A stretch of DNA of 19,382 nt from Flavobacterium sp. (GTDB lineage Bacteria; Bacteroidota; Bacteroidia; Flavobacteriales; Flavobacteriaceae). Position numbers and translations under genes: made by a program. The stretch is from contig JAGORP010000032.1 of assembly GCA_018062725.1 (NCBI GenBank), positions 1 to 19,382 of the forward strand. The letters are read 5' to 3'. Below, piece by piece: positions 7,245 through 13,236 of this stretch (its first letter is position 1; each line of letters starts with the position of its first letter). The notes under the pieces are model-generated. The model searched no databases. It saw nothing but the letters and a program-made list of their open reading frames with translations, and had not been told where the DNA came from.

Positions 7245-8536
7245 TATAATTTTTCTATTTTTTGAGTATAAGTAGGACCTAACTCAAAAGTACTCATTAA
7301 CAAGTCTTTTTTTATAGGTGCTATCAAACTATTTTTGTTATTGGCTTTATAGATCATAGCCAAATGATAATTCAATTCCGGTTCAAATGATTTACCCACT
7401 ACATGTTTTTGAGCAATTTCAAAGGCTTTCTTGTAGGCTCCAAGATTATAATAAGCCCAAGCCAATAGATCATAGGAATCTGGAGTTGGTCGGTTTTTAA
7501 TTTCCTGTTCCGCAATACTCAAGGCAATTTTGGCGGTAGATTTATCATCTGAAAAAATTAATGCGTTGTATTTATTGTACATTACTCCGTAATCATTTTC
7601 TTGCAACATGTAAAAATAATTGGTTATGTTTTTTTCTTTTTCTACGTTTTTATTTTCATATTCAGCGATTTCAGCTTTCAGTAAATACAAGTCAGGAGAA
7701 TGGTGTTTTTTTACCAAAACATCGATAATTCGATTTGCTTCTTTGGTATTTTTTTCATGTGAAAAGGCGATCCATGCAATCCCTTTTAATGCATAACTAT
7801 TATGTGGATCTAATGCTAACGTTTTCAAATAATACTTATAGGAATCTTTAATTTTACCTGCGTGACCGTACATATCCCCCAAATTAGAATAGCTCCAAAC
7901 CATCAAGTTTTTATTTTCCGAATTTTCGGCTTTCTTTGTTGCTTTTTCCATCAATGAAATTGCGGTAGGTAAATCCCCTAAATGATCATTCCATTTGGCT
8001 AAACGAATAAAGAAATCGAATTCTGTGTAACTTTGAGTCGCTTTTAACCATTTTTCGGCTTCTTTATAATTACCTAATTCCATTTGAACATCAAAGAGTA
8101 ATTTTTGAGTTTCCTTCATTCCTTCACCAATTTCTAGAGCTTTGTTGGCTAATCCCAAAGCCTCTTTAAAACGATGCTGTGTAATGTAGTTTCTGGCTAG
8201 TGAACGAATAGTTCCCACTTGAGTATAACGAAAGGCTTCATTCGATTTTAGTAATAATTCTTCTGCTTTGACCAAATATTGAATAGTTCCAGTTATTTCA
8301 AATAATTTCGAATAATTCGAAGCTATTTGAGATAAATAGGTAATTTGATTAGGAGATGCATCGAATTTCTCTTGCCAAAAATCGATTTCATTTTTAGCAA
8401 AATCGATTGATTTGTTGTCATTTGATTCTAAAAAGGCATTATAATCCTTACTATTTGTAACTATATCCGATTTTTTTTCACAACTCATCATTAATAAAGT
8501 CATAAATATAATAATCGCTAAATTGAATGTTTTCAT
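7244..8536 (-). CDS. TPR-repeat lipoprotein
   Basis: A 430-residue exported lipoprotein with a typical lipobox LMMSC (Cys19) and Glu/Lys following, so probably anchored in the cell envelope. Most of the chain is tetratricopeptide-like helical hairpins: typical pieces are EALGLANKALEIGEG, NYKEAEKWLKATQ, WSYSNLGDMYGHAGKIKDSY, LDPHNSYALKGIAWI and YDLLAWAYYNLGAYKKAFEIA. TPR scaffolds bind other proteins; no catalytic motif is seen. It is translationally coupled to the TonB receptor (TAATG overlap), so the two products are likely made together. Upstream is a leader of three 11-bp repeats and a terminator separating it from the DUF4331 pair. I see no TAnnTTTG box of its own, so expression may rely on read-through. 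Function unknown. Confidence 0.9.
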   Translation of the reverse strand: MKTFNLAIIIFMTLLMMSCEKKSDIVTNSKDYNAFLESNDNKSIDFAKNEIDFWQEKFDASPNQITYLSQIASNYSKLFEITGTIQYLVKAEELLLKSNEAFRYTQVGTIRSLARNYITQHRFKEALGLANKALEIGEGMKETQKLLFDVQMELGNYKEAEKWLKATQSYTEFDFFIRLAKWNDHLGDLPTAISLMEKATKKAENSENKNLMVWSYSNLGDMYGHAGKIKDSYKYYLKTLALDPHNSYALKGIAWIAFSHEKNTKEANRIIDVLVKKHHSPDLYLLKAEIAEYENKNVEKEKNITNYFYMLQENDYGVMYNKYNALIFSDDKSTAKIALSIAEQEIKNRPTPDSYDLLAWAYYNLGAYKKAFEIAQKHVVGKSFEPELNYHLAMIYKANNKNSLIAPIKKDLLMSTFELGPTYTQKIEKL

Positions 8537-8552
8537 TGTAGTTTTTGTTTTT

Positions 8553-8585
8553 GTCTTGTTTTTGTCTTGTTTTTGTCTTGTTTTT
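8553..8585 (-). repeat. Three perfect 11-bp tandem repeats in the TPR gene leader
   Basis: The unit gtcttgttttt is repeated without error at 8553-8563, 8564-8574 and 8575-8585. Two shorter gttttt units continue the pattern to 8541. On the transcribed strand this is an A/C-rich, poorly folding leader (aaaaacaagac units) that begins just after the hairpin terminator and ends about 16 nt before the TPR start codon. Such repeats can change number by slippage. Confidence 0.92.
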
Positions 8586-8587
8586 AT

Positions 8588-8624
8588 AAAAAAGAGCGCA
8601 CAAGTAGGTATGCGCTCTTTTTTT
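8588..8624 (-). terminator. Intrinsic terminator between the DUF4331 lipoprotein and TPR genes
   Basis: The stem gagcgca/tgcgctc (8594-8600 and 8611-8617), extended by A/T pairs on both sides, encloses a 10-nt loop and is followed on the minus strand by a run of six T. It lies directly after the DUF4331 lipoprotein stop (8634) and inside a gene series all on one strand. It would therefore reduce or condition transcription of the TPR and receptor genes. Confidence 0.88.
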
Positions 8625-8633
8625 GAAATTATA

Positions 8634-9188
8634 TTACCAAGCCGTGGCTAAGTAGGGAAATGAGGTCAAAAAAGCTTTGTCGTTGGCATCGACATTATCG
8701 GAAGTCAATCCCGGATTTGAGCCACCTGTTGGCCCACCAAAAATCAACAATAGTTCGGTATCAATTACATCATCGGCAAGAGCGCGACCTGTTAATACAT
8801 TTACACCGTCAAAAAAAGTTGTCGTTCCCGATTTAGCCACCCCTAATACATCGGTTGCTAAAAGTCCTGTAAATTGAGCAGCCGTTTGACCTAAAGCATT
8901 AGTGGTATACGCAGGATTCAAAGCTAATAATCTAGATTGAAAAACCGATTGATAGGTAGCTCCCATTGTTGAAGGAGTGGTCATATTAAAATCATCTTTA
9001 GGCATGCCAGAAGCAATAAAAACAGTATTAATTGCTGGTCTAGCCATTTGATCTTTTTGAACATAAGTACCCGAAAAATCGGTAGCAGGAATCACAGGTA
9101 CCATATCATTATCATTATCACTACAACTTGCTAAAATGGCAGTTGTCAGTATAGCAACTACTAAAAATTTGGTTCTATTTGTTTTCAT
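8634..9188 (-). CDS. DUF4331-type lipoprotein (resembles C-terminal half of the family)
   Basis: A 184-residue lipoprotein of the DUF4331 family, function unknown. The start at 9188 (MKTNRTKF) is chosen because it gives a signal peptide with lipobox ILASC (Cys22); the longer frame to 9251 would add 21 polar residues and run into the upstream gene. An acidic linker SDNDND follows the cysteine. Family-like segments are QMARPAINTVFI (47-58), KDDFNM, GRALADDVIDTEL (134-146) and the closing SDNVDANDKAFLTSFPYL (163-180). These correspond, from memory, to the second half of full-length DUF4331 proteins; the first half is encoded by the gene just upstream (31-nt gap). The two may form one functional unit. 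A terminator follows the stop. Confidence 0.82.
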   Translation of the reverse strand: MKTNRTKFLVVAILTTAILASCSDNDNDMVPVIPATDFSGTYVQKDQMARPAINTVFIASGMPKDDFNMTTPSTMGATYQSVFQSRLLALNPAYTTNALGQTAAQFTGLLATDVLGVAKSGTTTFFDGVNVLTGRALADDVIDTELLLIFGGPTGGSNPGLTSDNVDANDKAFLTSFPYLATAW

Positions 9189-9219
9189 TTGTTCTCTTTT
9201 TAAAAATAAGTTATTTGAA

Positions 9220-9870
9220 TTATTGTTTTTGTTTTGTTTCTGCCCACACATTTATAGTTGAAGAGGAACCTAACATTGTTTTAGGCACTTCAATAATCGT
9301 AGCTAAAACATTTGTTCCTGCAAAAGTGTCGGTTCCTGGATTATTAAATCCACCTGCCGTTCCAGCAAGTATTGCTTTGTATTGATTTAAATCGAAAAAG
9401 AATGGATCATCTCTTGGTCCAGCAAAAAACTTCATTCCATTCGTAGTTGCTATTTTGGCTGAAGCACCATATTTAGAAATTTCTACGCTTCCTGCTGCTG
9501 CTGAAGTTTTAACAGTACTTGAAGTTCCTGGAGTTCCTGGTGCTACGGGGCCAAAAAAATACATTTTGTTACCTCTCTTAATTGCTTGAATCACCAAATC
9601 TTCAACATTATCGCCATTATTGTCGATATTAATTTCTGTCATTACATTTTCTTTAAATGTGGCACTTCCAGTAGCTCCAGGCGACAATAATCCCTGTGTG
9701 TTAACAACAAACACCATGTTGTTGGTATCGGCTCCTTGAAAAGCATAAACATCTGTAATGTCATTTCCGTTACCGGTTACTGCAGGCGCATCTGCATGAT
9801 CTGCAGCAATTAACAATAGACCCGAAATTGCAACAAGCGACAGACCTAAGTAAACTCTTGATTTTTTCAT
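9220..9870 (-). CDS. DUF4331 protein, secreted (resembles N-terminal half of the family)
   Basis: A 216-residue exported protein of the DUF4331 family, function unknown. Residues 1-22 form a signal peptide without a lipobox. The mature start carries the family hallmark HADAPAVTG (25-33), then DITDVYAFQG, an acidic NIDNNGDNVEDLVIQ stretch (81-95) that resembles a calcium-binding loop, AGPRDDPFFFDL (150-161) and FAGTNVLATIIEVPKTML before WAETKQKQ at the C-terminus. The chain stops where I would expect longer family members to continue into the RPAIN segment, which here is a separate lipoprotein gene 31 nt downstream. It is the first gene of the minus-strand cluster and has an ECF-type promoter upstream, divergent from the sigma factor gene. 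Confidence 0.88.
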   Translation of the reverse strand: MKKSRVYLGLSLVAISGLLLIAADHADAPAVTGNGNDITDVYAFQGADTNNMVFVVNTQGLLSPGATGSATFKENVMTEINIDNNGDNVEDLVIQAIKRGNKMYFFGPVAPGTPGTSSTVKTSAAAGSVEISKYGASAKIATTNGMKFFAGPRDDPFFFDLNQYKAILAGTAGGFNNPGTDTFAGTNVLATIIEVPKTMLGSSSTINVWAETKQKQ

Positions 9871-9900
9871 TTGTATATTTTTTTAATGATTATAAAGTGA

Positions 9901-9928
9901 TATACGCAGAATAGATTGTCATGGTTTT
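9901..9928 (-). promoter_or_regulatory. Candidate ECF-sigma promoter for the DUF4331 pair
   Basis: On the minus strand AAAACC (9928-9923) is separated by 16 nt from CGTATA (9906-9901), and the start codon follows after a further 30 nt. An AAC-type -35 and CGT-type -10 spaced by 16-17 nt is the general ECF promoter layout. The spacer contains no TAnnTTTG housekeeping box on this strand. The adjacent divergent ECF sigma gene is the natural candidate to read it. Not proven. Confidence 0.5.
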
Positions 9929-10026
9929 AAAAAAGATGAAAATTTTTAAATTTTTTTATCAAATAGCTCTTTTTCAATAGATTAAAGAGTTGTAATAGAA
10001 TTCTGAGAATTATGAAAAAGTTTAAT

Positions 10027-10041
10027 TAGATTTGTAAATCT
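10027..10041 (+). promoter_or_regulatory. Sigma-gene -7 box overlapped by a palindrome
   Basis: TAGATTTG (10027-10034) fits TAnnTTTG and lies 23 nt before the sigma start codon. The perfect inverted repeat AGATTT-gt-AAATCT (10028-10041) covers seven of its eight bases. A protein bound there would occlude the promoter. No TTG is found at -33 spacing, so the promoter itself is only moderately supported. Confidence 0.4.
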
Positions 10042-10057
10042 CAAAAAATACAGATGT

Positions 10058-10588
10058 ATGTCACAAGAAGATATTTTACTATTAATCCAAGAAAAAGATG
10101 ATCGAGCCTATAATGTCTTATATGATATGTATGCCAAAAGTTTGTTTGCTATCATTTCCAATATAATAAAAGATAAAGAAGAAGCTGAAGACATCTTACA
10201 AGAAGTATTCATTAAAATTTGGAAAAACATAGATTCGTATAATGAATCGAAAGGGCGATTTTATACTTGGATGCTTAACATTGCTAGAAATTCTAGTATT
10301 GATAAAATGCGTTCTAAAAACTTTAACAACGCTAAAAAAAACCTATCCTCCGAAAATTTCGTACATCTATTTGAAGACAATAACAAATTCATTAATAAGA
10401 TTGATGCTATTGGAATTCAAGAATTTATTAAAAAGTTAAAACCAAAATGTATTGCTTTAATCGATTTATTATTTTTCAAAGGCTACACTCAACAAGAAGC
10501 TTCTGAGGAATTAGAAATTCCTTTGGGCACGGTAAAAACGAATAATAGAAATTGTATAAACGATTTAAGAAACTTTTTGCAAGTATAA
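10058..10588 (+). CDS. ECF-type RNA polymerase sigma factor
   Basis: A 176-residue sigma-70 family factor of the extracytoplasmic-function class, which directs RNA polymerase to a small regulon. Region 2 spans about residues 15-85, with DILQEVFIKIWKNIDSYN and the promoter-melting/-10 recognition part GRFYTWMLNIARNSSIDKMR. Region 4 spans about 120-172, with the helix-turn-helix YTQQEASEELEIPLGTVKT. Regions 1 and 3 are absent, as expected for the class. Its stop shares one base with the start of the anti-sigma gene (TAATG at 10586-10590), so the pair is translationally coupled. The likely target is the divergent DUF4331 operon. No AACC-N16-CGT copy was found before the sigma gene, so I see no sign of self-activation. 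Confidence 0.93.
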   Translation: MSQEDILLLIQEKDDRAYNVLYDMYAKSLFAIISNIIKDKEEAEDILQEVFIKIWKNIDSYNESKGRFYTWMLNIARNSSIDKMRSKNFNNAKKNLSSENFVHLFEDNNKFINKIDAIGIQEFIKKLKPKCIALIDLLFFKGYTQQEASEELEIPLGTVKTNNRNCINDLRNFLQV

Positions 10589-11379
10589 TGGAAACAAAAG
10601 AATATATAGCCTCCGGAATTTTAGAACTCTATGTATATGGTTTATTAGACGATAACCAAAATATAGAAATCGCAGAACTGGCCAAAAAACATAAAGAAAT
10701 AGAGGATGAAATTACGTCTATTGAAAAATCAATTTTGGCGCTTTCGACAAGTTTTTCACCTTTTTTATCGGTAGAAAATTTTTCTAAAATAAAATCACAA
10801 TTGGAAATCAAACATAGTCATAAAGTTATAGAATTAAAGCCAAAAAAGACTACTTCTAATTATTTAGGATGGGCAGCAGCAGCAGTTTTATTACTTGGTG
10901 TTGGTTATTTATACAACCAACAGGTTTCTTTTGAAAATGAGATTGTGACGTTGGAAAATGAAAAATCAAAGTTGAATGAAGTGGTCGTTTCAACCGAAAC
11001 TAAAAACAAACAAACTAATGAAGCTTTGACGGTCATACGAGATACAAAAAATACGGTGGTAGCCTTAGCAGGACAAACCGTTTCACCAAGTTCTTCAGCA
11101 AAAGTATATTGGAATAAGGAAACACAAACGGTATATGTAGATGCTTCTGGATTACCAGAACCACCGAAAGGGATGGTGTATCAGGTTTGGTCGTTAAAAT
11201 TAAAACCTACTCTAACCCCAACAAGCATTGGATTATTGAATAACTTTAATGAAAACAATAGTCGCTTCTTTGCGGTGAGCAATACCGGTGACGCTGAAGC
11301 CTTCGGTATTACGTTGGAACCAGCTGGTGGAAGTCAGTCGCCAACCATGGAACAATTATACACTCTTGGAGCTGTATAA
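10588..11379 (+). CDS. Membrane-anchored anti-sigma factor, RskA-like
   Basis: A 263-residue anti-sigma factor expected to hold the preceding ECF sigma at the membrane until a signal is sensed outside. The start at 10588 (METKEYIASG) is preferred over the in-frame ATG at 10552, which lies inside the sigma gene. A cytoplasmic N-terminal domain (1-80) precedes one transmembrane helix (about 91-106, LGWAAAAVLLLGVGYL), a coiled-coil-like stretch (about 110-145) and an extracytoplasmic RskA-type C-terminal domain with GLPEPPKGMVYQVWSLK and FGITLEPAGGS. The N-terminal region has no HxxxCxxC motif, so it is not of the zinc-binding anti-sigma type. A bidirectional terminator follows the stop. Confidence 0.88.
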   Translation: METKEYIASGILELYVYGLLDDNQNIEIAELAKKHKEIEDEITSIEKSILALSTSFSPFLSVENFSKIKSQLEIKHSHKVIELKPKKTTSNYLGWAAAAVLLLGVGYLYNQQVSFENEIVTLENEKSKLNEVVVSTETKNKQTNEALTVIRDTKNTVVALAGQTVSPSSSAKVYWNKETQTVYVDASGLPEPPKGMVYQVWSLKLKPTLTPTSIGLLNNFNENNSRFFAVSNTGDAEAFGITLEPAGGSQSPTMEQLYTLGAV

Positions 11380-11382
11380 ATT

Positions 11383-11417
11383 AAAAAACGCCAATTATAT
11401 TATTGGCGTTTTTTTTT
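11383..11417. terminator. Bidirectional terminator shared by anti-sigma and ftsY-side transcripts
   Basis: The stem cgccaat/attggcg (11389-11395 and 11402-11408), with A on the left and nine T on the right, encloses a 6-nt loop. It stops the sigma/anti-sigma transcript on the plus strand. On the minus strand it follows the 52-residue membrane protein, whose stop codon lies at its edge. Confidence 0.9.
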
Positions 11418-11574
11418 ATTTTGTTTTCTTAAACTTAAGAAGTGCTAGTATATACAGCAGTAACGCAATACAATAGCATCCCAATTCAAGATATAAATTG
11501 CCCACGGTTCGTGCTAATAATAAAGCAGAAGTGGCAAACAAAAATAAATGTAGCGGTTTAAAACTTTGTAACAT
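11416..11574 (-). CDS. Small membrane protein (52 aa) downstream of ftsY
   Basis: A short open frame of 52 codons, starting MLQSFKPLHLFLFATSALLL and ending LLKFKKTK. Two hydrophobic stretches (about residues 8-22 and 30-47) are separated by a short ARTVGNLYLE loop, and the C-terminus is lysine-rich. This is the profile of a two-helix inner-membrane miniprotein with cytoplasmic ends. It begins 2 nt after the ftsY stop and ends exactly at the shared terminator, so it fills the end of that transcript neatly. I do not recognise a family and assign no function. The start could alternatively be absent if the frame is fortuitous, but the position and composition argue for a real gene. Confidence 0.6.
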   Translation of the reverse strand: MLQSFKPLHLFLFATSALLLARTVGNLYLELGCYCIALLLYILALLKFKKTK

Positions 11575-11576
11575 AT

Positions 11577-12557
11577 TTATTTAAAAAACGAATCCACGAA
11601 CTCGTATTTGTTGAACACTTGTAAATCATTAATTCCTTCACCTACTCCAATATATTTAACTGGAATTTGAAATTGATCGGAAATACCAATAACGACACCG
11701 CCTTTTGCAGTACCGTCTAATTTTGTAACCGCTAAACAGGTAACTTCTGTAGCAGCTGTAAACTCTTTGGCTTGCTCAAAAGCATTTTGACCAGTAGAAC
11801 CGTCTAATACCAATAAAACGTCGTGTGGGGCATCTTCTACCACTTTTTGCATGACACGCTTTACTTTTGTTAATTCGTTCATTAAACCCACTTTATTATG
11901 CAAACGGCCTGCAGTATCTATAATCACCACATCGGCATCTTGTGAAACAGCACTCTGTAAAGTATCAAAAGCAACCGAAGCAGGGTCACTCCCCATTTGT
12001 TGTTTTACGATGGGTACCTCTACTCTATCCGCCCAAATTTGCAATTGATCGATAGCTGCGGCACGGAAAGTATCAGCGGCACCTAAGACTACTTTATAAC
12101 CAGCCTTTTTAAATTGATTGGCTAATTTTCCAATCGTGGTAGTTTTTCCTACACCATTGACACCTACTACCATAATCACATACGGTTTTTTGTTGGCAGG
12201 AATGGTAAATTCTGTTTCTTCTCCCGAATTGGTTTCCGATAATAAACTAGCGATTTCCTCGCGTAGAATTAAATTGAGTTCTTCGGTTCCGAGGTATTTA
12301 TCTTTAGCAACGCGTTCCTCGATACGCTCAATAATTTTTAGAGTAGTGTTAACTCCAACATCAGAGGTCACTAATACTTCTTCCAAATTATCTAAAACGT
12401 CATCATCAACTTTAGACTTACCGGCAACCGCTTTGGTTAATTTGGATAAAAAAGAGGTACTTGATTTTTCAAGGCCTTTATCGAGAGTTTCTTTTGCCTC
12501 TTGACTAAGGCTAGAGTCTTTTTTTTCGGAAGAAAATAATTTTTTAAAAAAGCTCAT
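11577..12557 (-). CDS. ftsY: Signal recognition particle receptor FtsY
   Basis: GTPase receptor that docks SRP-ribosome complexes at the inner membrane for co-translational insertion. The 326 residues comprise a short acidic/basic N-terminal A region (1-40), the helical N domain (about 40-115) and the G domain. GTPase motifs are GVNGVGKTT (132-140), ADTFRAAA, DTAGRLH (214-220) and TKLDGTAKGG. The C-terminus KYIGVGEGINDLQVF is standard. The A region is much shorter than in E. coli. It is followed after 2 nt by a small membrane protein gene. No consensus promoter was found in its leader, which lies next to the structured element at 12594-12760. Confidence 0.97.
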   Translation of the reverse strand: MSFFKKLFSSEKKDSSLSQEAKETLDKGLEKSSTSFLSKLTKAVAGKSKVDDDVLDNLEEVLVTSDVGVNTTLKIIERIEERVAKDKYLGTEELNLILREEIASLLSETNSGEETEFTIPANKKPYVIMVVGVNGVGKTTTIGKLANQFKKAGYKVVLGAADTFRAAAIDQLQIWADRVEVPIVKQQMGSDPASVAFDTLQSAVSQDADVVIIDTAGRLHNKVGLMNELTKVKRVMQKVVEDAPHDVLLVLDGSTGQNAFEQAKEFTAATEVTCLAVTKLDGTAKGGVVIGISDQFQIPVKYIGVGEGINDLQVFNKYEFVDSFFK

Positions 12558-12593
12558 TTTAAGTTATGAATTTTGAGTTATGCATTTGTTTAA

Positions 12594-12760
12594 TAGAAGC
12601 CAACAGTTTGTAATTAGCCCTGATGGAAGTGGAAATCCTGTTAGTGTGAGATTGCTTCGCTCCGTTCGGTTTTACCTCGGGTGCTTCGCAAGCTCGCAAT
12701 GACAGATTGAAACGCACAGCAGGTATAGCGCTTAAAAAAAGTACTGTTGATTGGCTTCTA
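12594..12760. other. Foldable element with nested stems; possible structured RNA or mobile repeat
   Basis: Between ftsY and the DUF4295 gene lies a 167-nt segment with successive nested pairings: TAGAAGCCAA/TTGGCTTCTA (12594-12603 and 12751-12760) extended by CAGT/ACTG (12604-12607 and 12743-12746), then CCTG/CAGG (12619-12622 and 12720-12723), GTG/CAC, and AATC-c-TGTTA/TGACAGATT (12634-12643 and 12700-12708). A REP-like repeat fills the apex. The text TAGCCCTGATGGAAGTGGAA resembles an element I recall as dispersed in Flavobacteria and relatives; it may be the Flavo-1 RNA motif, unverified. Both neighbours are on the minus strand, so the active strand is unclear. An open frame across it is not coding. 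Confidence 0.6.
12649..12703 (-). repeat. Dispersed REP-like repeat, long copy
   Basis: On the minus strand this begins GTCATTGCGAG and ends GAAGCAATCT, the two ends of a repeat family also seen at 18946-18970 and 19336-19360. This copy has about 30 extra bases in the middle and forms the apical part of the nested-stem element. Confidence 0.7.
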
Positions 12761-12787
12761 AAAAAAATCAATACAAATATAAAATAA

Positions 12788-12817
12788 AAAAGCTACTCCC
12801 CAAGGAAAGTAGCTTTT
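12788..12817 (-). terminator. Intrinsic terminator after the rpmB-rpmG-DUF4295 operon
   Basis: A perfect 10-bp stem aaaagctact/agtagctttt (12788-12797 and 12808-12817) with a 10-nt loop. On the minus strand it is followed by a T-rich tail, and it lies 19 nt beyond the DUF4295 stop. Confidence 0.88.
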
Positions 12818-12836
12818 GTATATTGAATAGATAAGA

Positions 12837-12989
12837 TTATTTCTTTTGTAAGAAAGTATCTACTTCTTCTGGAGACATGATTGCTTCAACAAAAGTGTAA
12901 GCACCAGTTTTAGGTGATTTTACCATTTTGATTGCTTTAGATAATCTCTTAGAAGCTGTTTGTAAGGTTGCAACGGTTTTCTTTGCCAT
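12837..12989 (-). CDS. DUF4295 small basic protein, probable ribosomal protein
   Basis: A 50-residue, lysine-rich protein starting MAKKTVATLQ and ending VDTFLQKK, third gene of the rpmB-rpmG operon. It matches the DUF4295 family, which I know as a Bacteroidota protein always found beside rpmG. The conserved operon position, small size and strong positive charge indicate a ribosome component. A lineage-specific ribosomal protein named bL38 was reported in the Flavobacterium johnsoniae ribosome structure, and I believe it is this family, but that identity is from memory. There is no membrane segment and no cysteine. The start follows rpmG by 37 nt, and a terminator ends the operon. Confidence 0.87.
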   Translation of the reverse strand: MAKKTVATLQTASKRLSKAIKMVKSPKTGAYTFVEAIMSPEEVDTFLQKK

Positions 12990-13026
12990 GACTTATACTA
13001 TTTATTTGAAGATAAAAACCTTCTAA

Positions 13027-13209
13027 TTATTTAATCTCTTTGTGAACAGTTACTCTTTTTAAGATTGGATTAAATTTTTTAATCTCTAATCTGTCTGGAG
13101 TATTCTTTTTGTTTTTAGTCGTGATGTAACGAGACGTTCCAGCTACGCCAGAAGTTTTGTGCTCAGTACATTCTAAAATTACCTGGATTCTATTACCTTT
13201 CTTTGCCAT
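13027..13209 (-). CDS. rpmG: 50S ribosomal protein bL33
   Basis: Large-subunit ribosomal protein that binds 23S rRNA near the E site. The 60 residues start [18 protein letters not shown] and contain the family pattern [23 protein letters not shown]. Only one cysteine (Cys14) is present, so this is the zinc-free type that lacks the CxxC pairs. It is in the usual order after rpmB, with a 27-nt gap, and before the DUF4295 gene. Confidence 0.97.
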   Translation of the reverse strand: MAKKGNRIQVILECTEHKTSGVAGTSRYITTKNKKNTPDRLEIKKFNPILKRVTVHKEIK

Positions 13210-13236
13210 CTTGCTATATAGTTATTTAGGAACAGA

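Larger units (their letters stand above)
9871..10057. other. Divergent intergenic region between DUF4331 and ECF sigma genes
   Basis: This 187-nt, very AT-rich spacer holds the minus-strand ECF-type promoter and the plus-strand sigma gene leader. It also has a hairpin-like pair agctcttt/aaagagtt (9966-9973 and 9984-9991, one mismatch, 10-nt loop) and a 6-2-6 palindrome at 10028-10041. No coding potential was seen. Confidence 0.6.

Noticed and set aside
8541..8585. Possible CRISPR-like array
   Set aside because: The 11-bp units are directly tandem with no spacers and no cas genes are present.
9189..9251. Longer N-terminus for the DUF4331 lipoprotein
   Set aside because: It would overlap the upstream gene and place 21 polar residues before a good signal peptide and lipobox; the ATG at 9188 is preferred.
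10552..10587. Earlier ATG for the anti-sigma factor
   Set aside because: It lies inside the sigma gene, and the TAATG overlap at 10586-10590 is the usual coupled start.
12619..12723. Possible tRNA from the foldable segment
   Set aside because: No cloverleaf, anticodon stem or T-loop GTTCRA pattern; the pairings are one long nested stack.
12559..12771. 70-codon minus-strand open frame upstream of ftsY
   Set aside because: It runs through the nested-stem element and REP-like repeat. The translated text is the familiar repeat-derived type (RACEAPEVKPNGAKQS) with no family resemblance.
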